Assembly (NCBI GenBank): GCA_000980705.1 | Contig: LBCK01000004.1 | Coordinates: 239,019-303,018 of the forward strand | From: Ruminococcus sp. UNK.MGS-30 | GTDB taxonomy: Bacteria > Bacillota > Clostridia > Oscillospirales > Ruminococcaceae | DNA length: 64,000 nt | Direction of reading: 5' to 3' | Shown: positions 35,223-42,807 of the stretch, in pieces | Position numbering within the stretch: the first letter of the stretch is position 1 | How the letters are laid out: every line of letters begins with the position of its first letter | The notes under the pieces: model-generated | The model's database searches: none | Told to the model about the DNA's origin: nothing | The model's input: the letters and a program-made list of their open reading frames with translations, nothing else | Position numbers and translations under genes: made by a program

Positions 35223-36586
35223 GACAACCGCTCCTTTCGGTACGCCTTACAGGCATCTGCAAAATGCTGCGGCACTTCCGGATTTGACGGAAAATACAGG
35301 TGCGGAAATCCGGCGATGATCTGCGCCTTTGTCTGCACTGCCTGCCAGGTTCTTCCGTTCGGGCGCTGTGCCAGAAATGCACTGCCGTTTTCCGTACTGT
35401 CCGCATAGTGGAATTCATGCGCCCGGATTTTCGTTCCTGCCTTGCCCAGGATCGTGTCCTGCTGTGCCGTCAGCGTTACATAACCAAAACGGCAAAGGCG
35501 TTCGCCCAGACGGGATGTTCCCGGCAGAAGTCCGGCCAGCGGATAGGACTTGCCGTCTTTTCCGGTCATAGACCGCTGCAGGTACAGGAATCCGCCGCAC
35601 TCTCCCAGAATCGGGATACCAGTGCCGGCGAGCCGCCGCAGGCTCTCCAAAAAGGCAGTATTGCCGCTGAGCCTGGGCAGGTACAGTTCCGGATAGCCGC
35701 CGCAGAAATACAAACCGTCCAGGTTTTCCGGCAGCTTTGCGCCTGTCAGCGGTGAGAAATATACCAGTTCTGCGCCGCATTGTTCCAGCAGTTCCAGATT
35801 TTCCGCATAGGTAAAGCAGAACGCCTTATCCTGTGCCACGCCAAGCCGAAACAGCTTTGGTTTCGTCGTATACGGCGGCACATCCGGCAGCGGCGGCGCT
35901 GTTTTCGCCAGTTCCATGATACGGGAAAGTTCCAGGGTCTCTGCGGCGGTTTCTCCCAGCAGGCGTATCTTTTCGTCCAGCTGTTCCACTTCCCCGGCCG
36001 TCATCAGTCCCAGATGACGGCTTTCCAGCTGCACTTCCGGCAGATGAGGCAGATAGCCCAGCACAGGGAGTCCGGTCTCCCGTTCCAGCAGTTCCCGGTA
36101 ATAATTGTACATTCCGCTGCGGATATCGTTGAGCAGAATGCCGCAGATGGAATTCGGTGTGCGGAATGTCTGAAACCCGTGACAAAGCGCCGCTGCAGAA
36201 CAGCCCATTCCCTTGGGATTCACCACCAGCAGCACCGGGATTTTCAGCCACTGGGAAACGGTATAGGCGCTCGCCTGGTCGGTCTGTCCGATGCCGTCAT
36301 AAAAACCCATTGCGCCCTCAAAGACGGCACAGTCCGCATCGGCACTCACCCGGGAGACCAGCTCCGCCATCGGCTGTTCTGACAGAAAAAAAGGATCGGC
36401 GTGATACGCCGGTCTGCCGGTGATATGACTGTGAAACATGGGATCAATATAGTCGGGACCACACTTCCAGCCCTGCACCTGCAGCCCACGGGAACAGAGG
36501 GCAGACAGCAGTGCCGCAGTCATTGTGGTTTTTCCAGCACCGCTCCCTGCGGCGCTGAGCATAATGCGTGGAACAGGCTGTGGCAT
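35216..36586 (-). CDS. cbiA: cobyrinic acid a,c-diamide synthase
   Basis: ATP- and glutamine-dependent amidation of side chains a and c. The 456-residue chain has the P-loop MLSAAGSGAGKTTMTAAL, CGPDYIDPMFH, EGAMGFYDGIG, VVNPKGMG, ILNDI, and a C-terminal glutaminase domain with Cys in LGECGGFLYLQ and GRTWQA...FPHLYF. ATG 36586 lies 8 nt after AAGGAG and is the first gene of the second operon. Confidence 0.95.
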   Translation of the reverse strand: MPQPVPRIMLSAAGSGAGKTTMTAALLSALCSRGLQVQGWKCGPDYIDPMFHSHITGRPAYHADPFFLSEQPMAELVSRVSADADCAVFEGAMGFYDGIGQTDQASAYTVSQWLKIPVLLVVNPKGMGCSAAALCHGFQTFRTPNSICGILLNDIRSGMYNYYRELLERETGLPVLGYLPHLPEVQLESRHLGLMTAGEVEQLDEKIRLLGETAAETLELSRIMELAKTAPPLPDVPPYTTKPKLFRLGVAQDKAFCFTYAENLELLEQCGAELVYFSPLTGAKLPENLDGLYFCGGYPELYLPRLSGNTAFLESLRRLAGTGIPILGECGGFLYLQRSMTGKDGKSYPLAGLLPGTSRLGERLCRFGYVTLTAQQDTILGKAGTKIRAHEFHYADSTENGSAFLAQRPNGRTWQAVQTKAQIIAGFPHLYFPSNPEVPQHFADACKAYRKERLSC

Positions 36587-36637
36587 GGCAAGGTCTCCTT
36601 TCCGGATCAATTTTGAATATATTTGAATGTATTTTAT

Positions 36638-36666
36638 ATTATACCACATCCGGACGTTTTGTTCAA
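36638..36666 (-). promoter_or_regulatory. promoter of the cbiA-cbiC operon
   Basis: On the minus strand TTGAAC (36661-36666), 17 bp, TATAAT (36638-36643). Transcription would begin near 36631, only about 45 nt before cbiA, leaving no room for a cobalamin riboswitch. Confidence 0.8.
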
Positions 36667-36677
36667 GCCATCCGGAC
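36647..36677. repeat. direct repeat CATCCGGAC x2 at the cbiA promoter (candidate operator)
   Basis: CATCCGGAC occurs at 36647-36655, within the spacer, and at 36669-36677, just upstream of the -35. The copies are 22 bp apart (about two helical turns, same face). This is a plausible protein-binding site controlling the operon. Confidence 0.5.
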
Positions 36678-36742
36678 ACACATTTTATGTGGATTTATTT
36701 TTGCGTCAAAACGATATCAACAGTTCCGCCGAATTCTTTTCC

Positions 36743-36771
36743 TTGACAATGGAATCCAAAGGACTTATAAT
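36743..36771 (+). promoter_or_regulatory. consensus promoter of the MATE-araC unit
   Basis: TTGACA (36743-36748), 17 bp, TATAAT (36766-36771). Transcription would begin near 36778, giving a leader of about 210 nt. Just inside it is the inverted repeat AAAATCGT (36784-36791) / ACGATTTT (36803-36810). Confidence 0.8.
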
Positions 36772-36986
36772 AGGGACATCATCAAAATCGTACAAATTAT
36801 GCACGATTTTGAAAACGATACCACAGTTTCTGCAAGCAGGTTTGATTTCTATATAGTTTTGTACGATTGTTATAGTGATTCCTATGAATGTTATAGAAAT
36901 AGCGATTTCTTTATCTTATAATATCATTCGGCATCAGGATAAAATAAACGTCCTGAAATATAAAAATAGATAAGGAGACTATCACT

Positions 36987-38384
36987 ATGGCAACACAAAA
37001 CACTCGTGCGGAATTCCGCAAAAAGCTGCTGCACCTCATGATCCCGATTTCCCTGCAGCAGCTGATGATGGCGCTTGTCAATGCGTCAGACGCATTTATG
37101 CTGGGCTTTGTCAACCAGGATGCCCTCTCGGCAGTATCCCTGGCAGGACAGGTGCAATTCGTATATTCCCTGTTTTTGTTTGCCATTACTGCCGGCGTTT
37201 CGATCTTTGCCGCTCAGTACTGGGGCATTCAGAACAAAAAGGCAGTGGAAAAGACGCTGGGCATCGGTCTGGCATTTTCCGTGCTGCTCTCCCTTCCCTT
37301 TACCATCGGCGCAACATTTTTCCCGGAACTGCTGATGCGTGCATTCGCCTCTGATCCGGTTCTCATCCAGGACGGCGCTGTTTATCTTCGGGTAGTCGGC
37401 GTGTCCTATCTGCTGCTCAGCATTTCGCAGATCTACCTGTGCATTCTGAAAAACTGCGGAAAAGCCGTACTGAGCGCTGTCATCAGTTCCGTTTCCGTCA
37501 TCATCAACATCATTCTGAATGCCGCTTTCATCTTCGGCATCGGTTTCTTTCCGGAAATGGGCATCGCCGGCGCTGCCGTTGCAACGGTTATCGCAAAGGT
37601 GATCGAACTGGCATGGGCGCTTGCAGTGATGCTGAAAAAGGACAGCATCAAGATCCGCCTTGGCTGGACCATCCACCCGGACAAGGTACTGCTCCGTGAC
37701 TTCTGGAAGTACACCGCTCCGATCCTGGGCGATGAGCTGATGTGGGGACTGGGCTTTACCATGTACTCCGTCATCATGGGACACATGGGCAGCGACGCCG
37801 CAGCCGCAAACTCCATTGCAAACATCGTCAAGAACCTGGTAATCTGCTTCTGCACCGGCATCGCTACCGCAAGCGGCATTATGGTGGGCAGTCTCCTGGG
37901 ACAGGGCGAACTGGAAAAGGCAAAGGAATACGGCAGAAAGCTTTCCAAGACTTCCATTTTTGCAGGCGCAGTTGCCGGCGTGATTATTCTGGGCGTTATC
38001 CCCTTTACCCCTATGTTCTCCACGCTGACCGACACTGCAAAAGAATACCTCCGTGTCATGCTGGTGGTATGCTCCTATTATGTAGTCGGCAAATCCATTA
38101 ACATGACGGTGATTTCCGGTATCTTCGCAGCCGGCGGTGACTCGAAATTCGGCTTTATCTGCGACGGCATCACCATGTGGTGCGTTACCGTTCCCATCGG
38201 TCTGATCGCTGCATTTGTGCTGAAACTCCCGGTACTGACCGTATACATTCTTATCAACGTCGATGAGATCATCAAGCTCCCGGCAGTCCTCAAGAACTAC
38301 CGGAAATACCGCTGGGTCAAGAATCTGACCCGACAGGAAACTGCACCTGTTGAACCAGAAACCATGGCACAGACAGCCGCATAA
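36987..38384 (+). CDS. MATE-family efflux transporter
   Basis: A 465-residue multidrug/toxin exporter of the MATE (MatE/NorM/DinF) family in the cytoplasmic membrane. About twelve hydrophobic segments in two MatE halves (about 15-175 and 235-395) are seen; LMIPISLQQLMMALVNASDAFMLG and ISVFAAQYWG match family motifs. Cation-coupled export is the family mechanism; the substrate is unknown. The ATG follows AAGGAGACTATC. Followed after 21 bp by the AraC regulator, which probably controls it. Confidence 0.92.
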   Translation: MATQNTRAEFRKKLLHLMIPISLQQLMMALVNASDAFMLGFVNQDALSAVSLAGQVQFVYSLFLFAITAGVSIFAAQYWGIQNKKAVEKTLGIGLAFSVLLSLPFTIGATFFPELLMRAFASDPVLIQDGAVYLRVVGVSYLLLSISQIYLCILKNCGKAVLSAVISSVSVIINIILNAAFIFGIGFFPEMGIAGAAVATVIAKVIELAWALAVMLKKDSIKIRLGWTIHPDKVLLRDFWKYTAPILGDELMWGLGFTMYSVIMGHMGSDAAAANSIANIVKNLVICFCTGIATASGIMVGSLLGQGELEKAKEYGRKLSKTSIFAGAVAGVIILGVIPFTPMFSTLTDTAKEYLRVMLVVCSYYVVGKSINMTVISGIFAAGGDSKFGFICDGITMWCVTVPIGLIAAFVLKLPVLTVYILINVDEIIKLPAVLKNYRKYRWVKNLTRQETAPVEPETMAQTAA

Positions 38385-38405
38385 CACAAAGAAAAGGAGT
38401 CCTCT

Positions 38406-39290
38406 ATGTATACCCTGGAACTGACAGACAACAAGTCTGAGATCATCCAATACAACGTACCCGATCTGCCCATCAAGGCATCCCGTTCCTCTCAGGAGGA
38501 CTATCCCTCGCTTTCCATCGTCAACCACTGGCACACCGAGTTTGAGTTTATCTATGTGAAAAATGCACCCATGTGGTACAGCGTCAACGGCGAACAGTGC
38601 AAGCTGATGCCGGGACAGATGATTTTTGTCAACTCCGGGCAGATGCACTACGGTTTCTGGGAAAAACCCAGCGATTCCGTCTATGACTGCACCCTGTTTC
38701 CACCGTCCCTTGCCACCAATCCCACGACCAAAGATTTGCTGGAGGACATCATCCACCATGCGCCGCCGTATCTCATTCTCCACCCGGAGATCGCCGCAGA
38801 AAAAACAGTTATCACGCTGGTGAGTGAGATGTTCCAGTGTGCCAGCAATCAGCAGAACGGCTATCCGCTCCAGCTTTTCGGCTGCATCTACCGAATCTGC
38901 CACGCCCTGTGGAACTTAATGCAGAATAACGCTGAGCCGTGGGAGCCGAACGACAGCAAGCGCCTGGAGGCAATGCACAAGATGGTGGGATTCATCCAGC
39001 AGAAGTACAGCAGCAAGATTGCTTTGCAGGACATTGCCGCTGCCGGATACGTCTGCCGCAGCAGCTGCTGTTCCATCTTCAAGGAATACCTCAACCAGAC
39101 ACCCAACGCTTATCTGACGGAATACCGGATCTCCAAGAGCGTGGAACTTCTCGCAAACCCGGATCTGAGCGTGACGGAGATTGCCATGCAGTGCGGATTC
39201 AGCGGTTCCAGCTACTTTACAGAGACCTTCCGCAAAGCCATCGGCTGCACGCCGTCGGATTACCGGATGCGCAAGCAGCAGCGGCGGTAA
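38406..39290 (+). CDS. AraC-family transcriptional regulator
   Basis: A 294-residue regulator with an N-terminal cupin-type sensing domain (about 25-150; WHTEFEFIYVKNAPMWYSVNGEQ, GQMIFVNSGQMHYGF) and a C-terminal double helix-turn-helix (about 195-290; IALQDIAAAGYVCRSSCCSIFKEYL and VTEIAMQCGFSGSSYFTETFRKAIGCTPSDYR). Such regulators usually activate on sugar or small-molecule ligands. The ATG follows AAAAGGAGTCC. Cotranscribed with the MATE gene; its target may be the inverted repeat in that leader. Confidence 0.9.
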   Translation: MYTLELTDNKSEIIQYNVPDLPIKASRSSQEDYPSLSIVNHWHTEFEFIYVKNAPMWYSVNGEQCKLMPGQMIFVNSGQMHYGFWEKPSDSVYDCTLFPPSLATNPTTKDLLEDIIHHAPPYLILHPEIAAEKTVITLVSEMFQCASNQQNGYPLQLFGCIYRICHALWNLMQNNAEPWEPNDSKRLEAMHKMVGFIQQKYSSKIALQDIAAAGYVCRSSCCSIFKEYLNQTPNAYLTEYRISKSVELLANPDLSVTEIAMQCGFSGSSYFTETFRKAIGCTPSDYRMRKQQRR

Positions 39291-39293
39291 ACT

Positions 39294-39536
39294 TAAGGCA
39301 ACACCGCACAGAGTTTGTGCGTAAGATGCGCAGTCGGATTTTTCGGCAGATTGCACAGAAATTTCGCAGGCATACTGTCGGTCGCAATCAATCCTAGTGC
39401 GACACTCCTTTGTTCTCGGGCAGAATCCTGCCTCGAACGCAGTCGTATGTCAAGAAATTTCTGTGCGGTATGACGGAAAATCAGCAAGCAGATTGCGTGC
39501 AAAGCCGTTAGGCGGGCTTTGTGCGGTGTTGCCTTA
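39294..39536. mobile_element. MITE-like element with perfect 17-bp terminal inverted repeats
   Basis: The 243-bp element starts TAAGGCAACACCGCACA and ends TGTGCGGTGTTGCCTTA, an exact reverse complement. Inside, further complementary parts such as ACAGAAATTTC and GAAATTTCTGT lie in mirrored positions, so most of it could fold into one long hairpin. It holds no ORF of note. The ends allow a TA target duplication, as in IS630/mariner-type MITEs. It begins 4 bp behind the AraC stop codon and may act as its terminator. Confidence 0.75.
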
Positions 39537-39548
39537 TATTCTTTCAAA

Positions 39549-39601
39549 CAAAAAAGCAATATTGCGCCGGAGTTTTCCGGTTGCAATATTGCTTTTCTTT
39601 T
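39549..39601. terminator. bidirectional rho-independent terminator
   Basis: The stem AAAAGCAATATTGC / GCAATATTGCTTTT flanks an inner GCCGGAGTTTTCCGG. It ends the ABC exporter operon on the minus strand. Confidence 0.8.
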
Positions 39602-39619
39602 TTCTCAAATTTCAGGCGA

Positions 39620-41887
39620 TTATTCTACGTTCTTCAGCGCATCGCTCATGGGAATCTTCTTGACCTTGTGGTTCAGCAGGAAGGTTACCACAGCATAGCA
39701 GATCACGCCGGCAGCAATGATTTTCGCATATGTCACCGCCGGAACATAGTAAACGATCCAGCCGGAGTATTCAAAGAATACGATCTTCATGACCTCTGCC
39801 ATTACCCAGTTGCAAAGCGGTACAGTCAGCAGAATGCAGATCAGTACCACAATGGTGGTGGAGTGCAGGTAGATACGATTGATTTCCCGGTTGCTGTAGC
39901 CCAGAATCTTTACCATGGAAATGGACTGTGCATTCTTCTCAATGATGATCTTCGACAGCAGATACAGTATCAGAATGAACATCAGCGAGCCGAATACCAG
40001 GAACAGACTCATCATGCTGCCCATAGAGCGAATCAGCTGACGAGATGTCTTTGTCAGATCATCCACAGTGATTTCCGTGGCAATCGCTGCATCATCAATG
40101 TCTGTGATCTCCTCATCCGAGAAGTACGCATTGAAGTAGGTATCATCTTTGTCAAACGTCTCATTATAAAGGCTGCGATCCATGAACACGGCAATGGTGG
40201 ATGGATAATCATAGATACCGCCGACCTTGAACTTGTACTTGTCGCTGCCGTACGGGTCTTTCAGGGTAATGGTATCGCCCTTTTCTACGCCGTACTTTTC
40301 AGAATATGCGCTGGAAATTTCCACCTCATCGTCCGAAACATCCAGTTTCACATATTTGCTGTCCGGCTCTACGCCATACAGGGAAACACCCTCACTGCTG
40401 CGTTCCTCGCCTAGCGTGTCCAGACTGCTGAGGCAGAACTTTTCTGCGCCATCTTCCGCTGTTTCCACCGGTGCTTTCAGCACATACTGGTAGGTGGACA
40501 GCGCATTGTCTGTGACCATATCCTGGAAATGTGTCAGCATCGGATGCAGAATCATACCGAACATGAGAATAAAGTTTGCGAAAAAGATACCGAAAAAGAT
40601 CATGATATGATTCGGCAGGTTCTGGAAAATCACACGCAGCTGAAAACGGCGCATGATCGGGATACGGGTGTTCAGACGGAACGCCTTTTTCTTCTTCCGC
40701 TTTGTCAGATCACGCCGGATGAATTTCAGCGGCGAAATGCGCATTTTTAAGGTCAGCATGACAAAGTTGATGAGGAACAGCAGTACCAGCGGAATCACCG
40801 TGGTCAGCAGGAATGCCTCCGGATTCAGCAGCACCTCATACGTCGGCAGGCTGTAGCTGCCCAGATACTGGTCAGCAAATACCTGTTCCAACAGGGTGTA
40901 TCCCAGAATATTGCCGACGATCGCCGCCACAAGCAGAACCAGCATTGGCATAATAATGTAGTGCCGCACCATTTCTCCACGGGAGTAACCGGAGGCACGC
41001 AGCGTACCGATGACATTCGCCTCTTTGGTGATGTTGTTGGAAATCGTGATGGAAAAGACAAACGCCAGAATCACAACAACAATATAGAGGAATGCCATAA
41101 TCATGGACTTATCGCCGCCCATGTCGTCACCAGTAAAGATGATCGCCTGGTTCAGATATTCCGGCAGGAAGTTAGTCAGCACACCGTTTTGTCCCAGAAT
41201 CGGCATCAGATCTTCTGCCATATCCTTTGCCTCAGCATCATCTTCCGGCGAATCATCATAGAACCAACTGTAGCTGTAGTGGATGTGATTGTCCCGCAGC
41301 GCATCAAAGCCGTCATCGGTCATAACGCCGACACCGAATTTATCGTTGTCAAACATCATATCCGATGTGTTCTGAAACAGCGCAGAATAATCCGAGAGGG
41401 CTACGATACCGGTGATATGCAGCGTTGTATCTGCCACACGGAAATCATCGCCGATCTCCAGCTCATGGTTTTTCGCATACAGACGATCGATTGCTACGTC
41501 CTGCTCTGCCTCGGGCATATCGCCGTCCAGCAGGCAGACCTTATCGATATCCTTTCGCTCTGCGAATACCCGGAATGTACTTTCGAAATCATCCGTCTTT
41601 TCTTCTTTATAAAAGTTCGGGTACACCTTGACGCTGCCGTCTTTCTCGATGTTGGCAAGTGCCTCATCTGTGGCAGACTCCGCAAATTCAAAGTTGCCGT
41701 CCTCGATGTTGTACTTATCAAAGCTTTCATGATAGGAAGCGATCAGACTGTTGTCTGCCACCAGAAATCCGGAGACAAGGGAGATGGACATGACAAAAAA
41801 CAAAAAGATAACCAGATATTTTCCCAGCTCGCCTTTCAATTCCCGGGGCAGACGCTTGTTCAGTGGATTCTTTGTTCTCTTCGCCAT
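39620..41887 (-). CDS. ABC transporter permease of the FtsX/MacB type
   Basis: A 755-residue membrane protein with the layout of large FtsX-like permeases: N-terminal TM at about 26-46, an extracytoplasmic domain of some 200 residues, three TMs (about 262-390), a second soluble domain (about 440-620), and three final TMs (about 640-750). Two FtsX domains are evident (ITKEANVIGTLRASGYSRGEMVRHYI; QSISMVKILGYSNREINRIYL). Such permeases export peptides or lipids or drive surface processes; the substrate is unknown. It follows its ATPase by 3 bp. Their promoter carries the shared RTTAG-N6-CTAAY operator. Confidence 0.88.
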   Translation of the reverse strand: MAKRTKNPLNKRLPRELKGELGKYLVIFLFFVMSISLVSGFLVADNSLIASYHESFDKYNIEDGNFEFAESATDEALANIEKDGSVKVYPNFYKEEKTDDFESTFRVFAERKDIDKVCLLDGDMPEAEQDVAIDRLYAKNHELEIGDDFRVADTTLHITGIVALSDYSALFQNTSDMMFDNDKFGVGVMTDDGFDALRDNHIHYSYSWFYDDSPEDDAEAKDMAEDLMPILGQNGVLTNFLPEYLNQAIIFTGDDMGGDKSMIMAFLYIVVVILAFVFSITISNNITKEANVIGTLRASGYSRGEMVRHYIIMPMLVLLVAAIVGNILGYTLLEQVFADQYLGSYSLPTYEVLLNPEAFLLTTVIPLVLLFLINFVMLTLKMRISPLKFIRRDLTKRKKKKAFRLNTRIPIMRRFQLRVIFQNLPNHIMIFFGIFFANFILMFGMILHPMLTHFQDMVTDNALSTYQYVLKAPVETAEDGAEKFCLSSLDTLGEERSSEGVSLYGVEPDSKYVKLDVSDDEVEISSAYSEKYGVEKGDTITLKDPYGSDKYKFKVGGIYDYPSTIAVFMDRSLYNETFDKDDTYFNAYFSDEEITDIDDAAIATEITVDDLTKTSRQLIRSMGSMMSLFLVFGSLMFILILYLLSKIIIEKNAQSISMVKILGYSNREINRIYLHSTTIVVLICILLTVPLCNWVMAEVMKIVFFEYSGWIVYYVPAVTYAKIIAAGVICYAVVTFLLNHKVKKIPMSDALKNVE

Positions 41888-41890
41888 GGC

Positions 41891-42589
41891 TTACCACTCC
41901 AATTCTGCTGCCGGAATCTTTGTCTCGTTGACAAAATTCTTTCGGATCTTTCCGTCACGCAGCTTTACCACACGGTCTGCCATATTCTGCAAAGCGTCAT
42001 TATGGGTTACCATCACAACGGTATTTCCATACTTGCGGCTGACATCCTCGATCAGTTTCAGAATATCCTTGGACGTGCTATAGTCCAGCGCACCGGTCGG
42101 CTCATCGCAAAGCAGGATGTCCGGATTCTTGACGATGGCTCTGCCGATGGCCGTTCTCTGCTGCTGACCGCCGGAAAGCTGGTTCGGCAGCTTATGCCGG
42201 TGTTCGTACAGCCCCAGGGTTTTCAGAAGATCGTCCACATCCAGCGGTGAATCGCTGAGGTATGCGCCGACCTCGATGTTTTCCTTAATATTCAGGTTTG
42301 GGATCAGATTGTACATCTGGAAAATATAGCCCAGATGTTTCCGCCGATACAGCGTCAGACTCTTCTCATTCATGTCCCCGATGGTCTCGCCGTGAATGGT
42401 AATGCTGCCGCTGTCGGGCGTTTCAATGCCGCCGATGATGTTCAGCAGCGTGGATTTACCGGAACCGGACGGACCAAGCAGAACGCAGATCTCGCCTTTC
42501 TCGATCCCGATGTCGATTCCCTTCAGCACCTCCACACGGCTTTCTCCCTCGCCGAAGTGTTTTTTGATTTGTTGAATCTCTAAAAACAT
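41891..42589 (-). CDS. ABC transporter ATP-binding protein (MacB/LolD type)
   Basis: The 232-residue ATPase partner of the permease encoded just downstream. Walker A GPSGSGKSTLL, Q-loop IFQMYNLIPNLN, signature LSGGQQQRTAIGRAI, Walker B ILLCDEPTGALD, and switch His in VMVTHN are complete. The sequence IIGGIETPDSGSITIHGETI is typical of the MacB/LolD subfamily. ATG 42589 follows GAGG by about 10 nt. Confidence 0.93.
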   Translation of the reverse strand: MFLEIQQIKKHFGEGESRVEVLKGIDIGIEKGEICVLLGPSGSGKSTLLNIIGGIETPDSGSITIHGETIGDMNEKSLTLYRRKHLGYIFQMYNLIPNLNIKENIEVGAYLSDSPLDVDDLLKTLGLYEHRHKLPNQLSGGQQQRTAIGRAIVKNPDILLCDEPTGALDYSTSKDILKLIEDVSRKYGNTVVMVTHNDALQNMADRVVKLRDGKIRKNFVNETKIPAAELEW

Positions 42590-42629
42590 ATCACACCGTC
42601 CTCATTATGTAAATCTAACGTGAAAAAAA

Positions 42630-42645
42630 GTTAGAAAGTCCTAAC
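42630..42645. promoter_or_regulatory. RTTAG-N6-CTAAY operator (copy A)
   Basis: GTTAG-AAAGTC-CTAAC, at the expected transcription start of the ABC exporter operon. A related GTTAG-TATACC-ATAAC (42650-42665) covers the -10. Confidence 0.6.
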
Positions 42646-42652
42646 CCTAGTT

Positions 42653-42681
42653 AGTATACCATAACTGGAACAAGTTGTCAA
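42653..42681 (-). promoter_or_regulatory. promoter of the ABC exporter operon
   Basis: On the minus strand TTGACA (42676-42681), 17 bp, TATACT (42653-42658). Confidence 0.8.
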
Positions 42682-42758
42682 GGAAGATGATTGGAAATAC
42701 AGAAAAATTGCAAACAATTTTCGGAAACATTCCGCACGAAAAGTTGTGCAAAAATGCA

Positions 42759-42794
42759 AATGCTCTCCCGTGCCAGATTCCACGGGAGAGCATT
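42759..42794 (-). terminator. rho-independent terminator of sbcDC
   Basis: The perfect 14-bp stem AATGCTCTCCCGTG / CACGGGAGAGCATT, followed on the minus strand by a T-rich stretch. Confidence 0.8.
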
Positions 42795-42807
42795 CTGTGA
42801 TAAATGA

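Noticed and set aside
37086..38903. Open frame of 605 codons opposite the MATE and AraC genes
   Set aside because: It spans two well-supported plus-strand genes and their gap; no recognisable domain.
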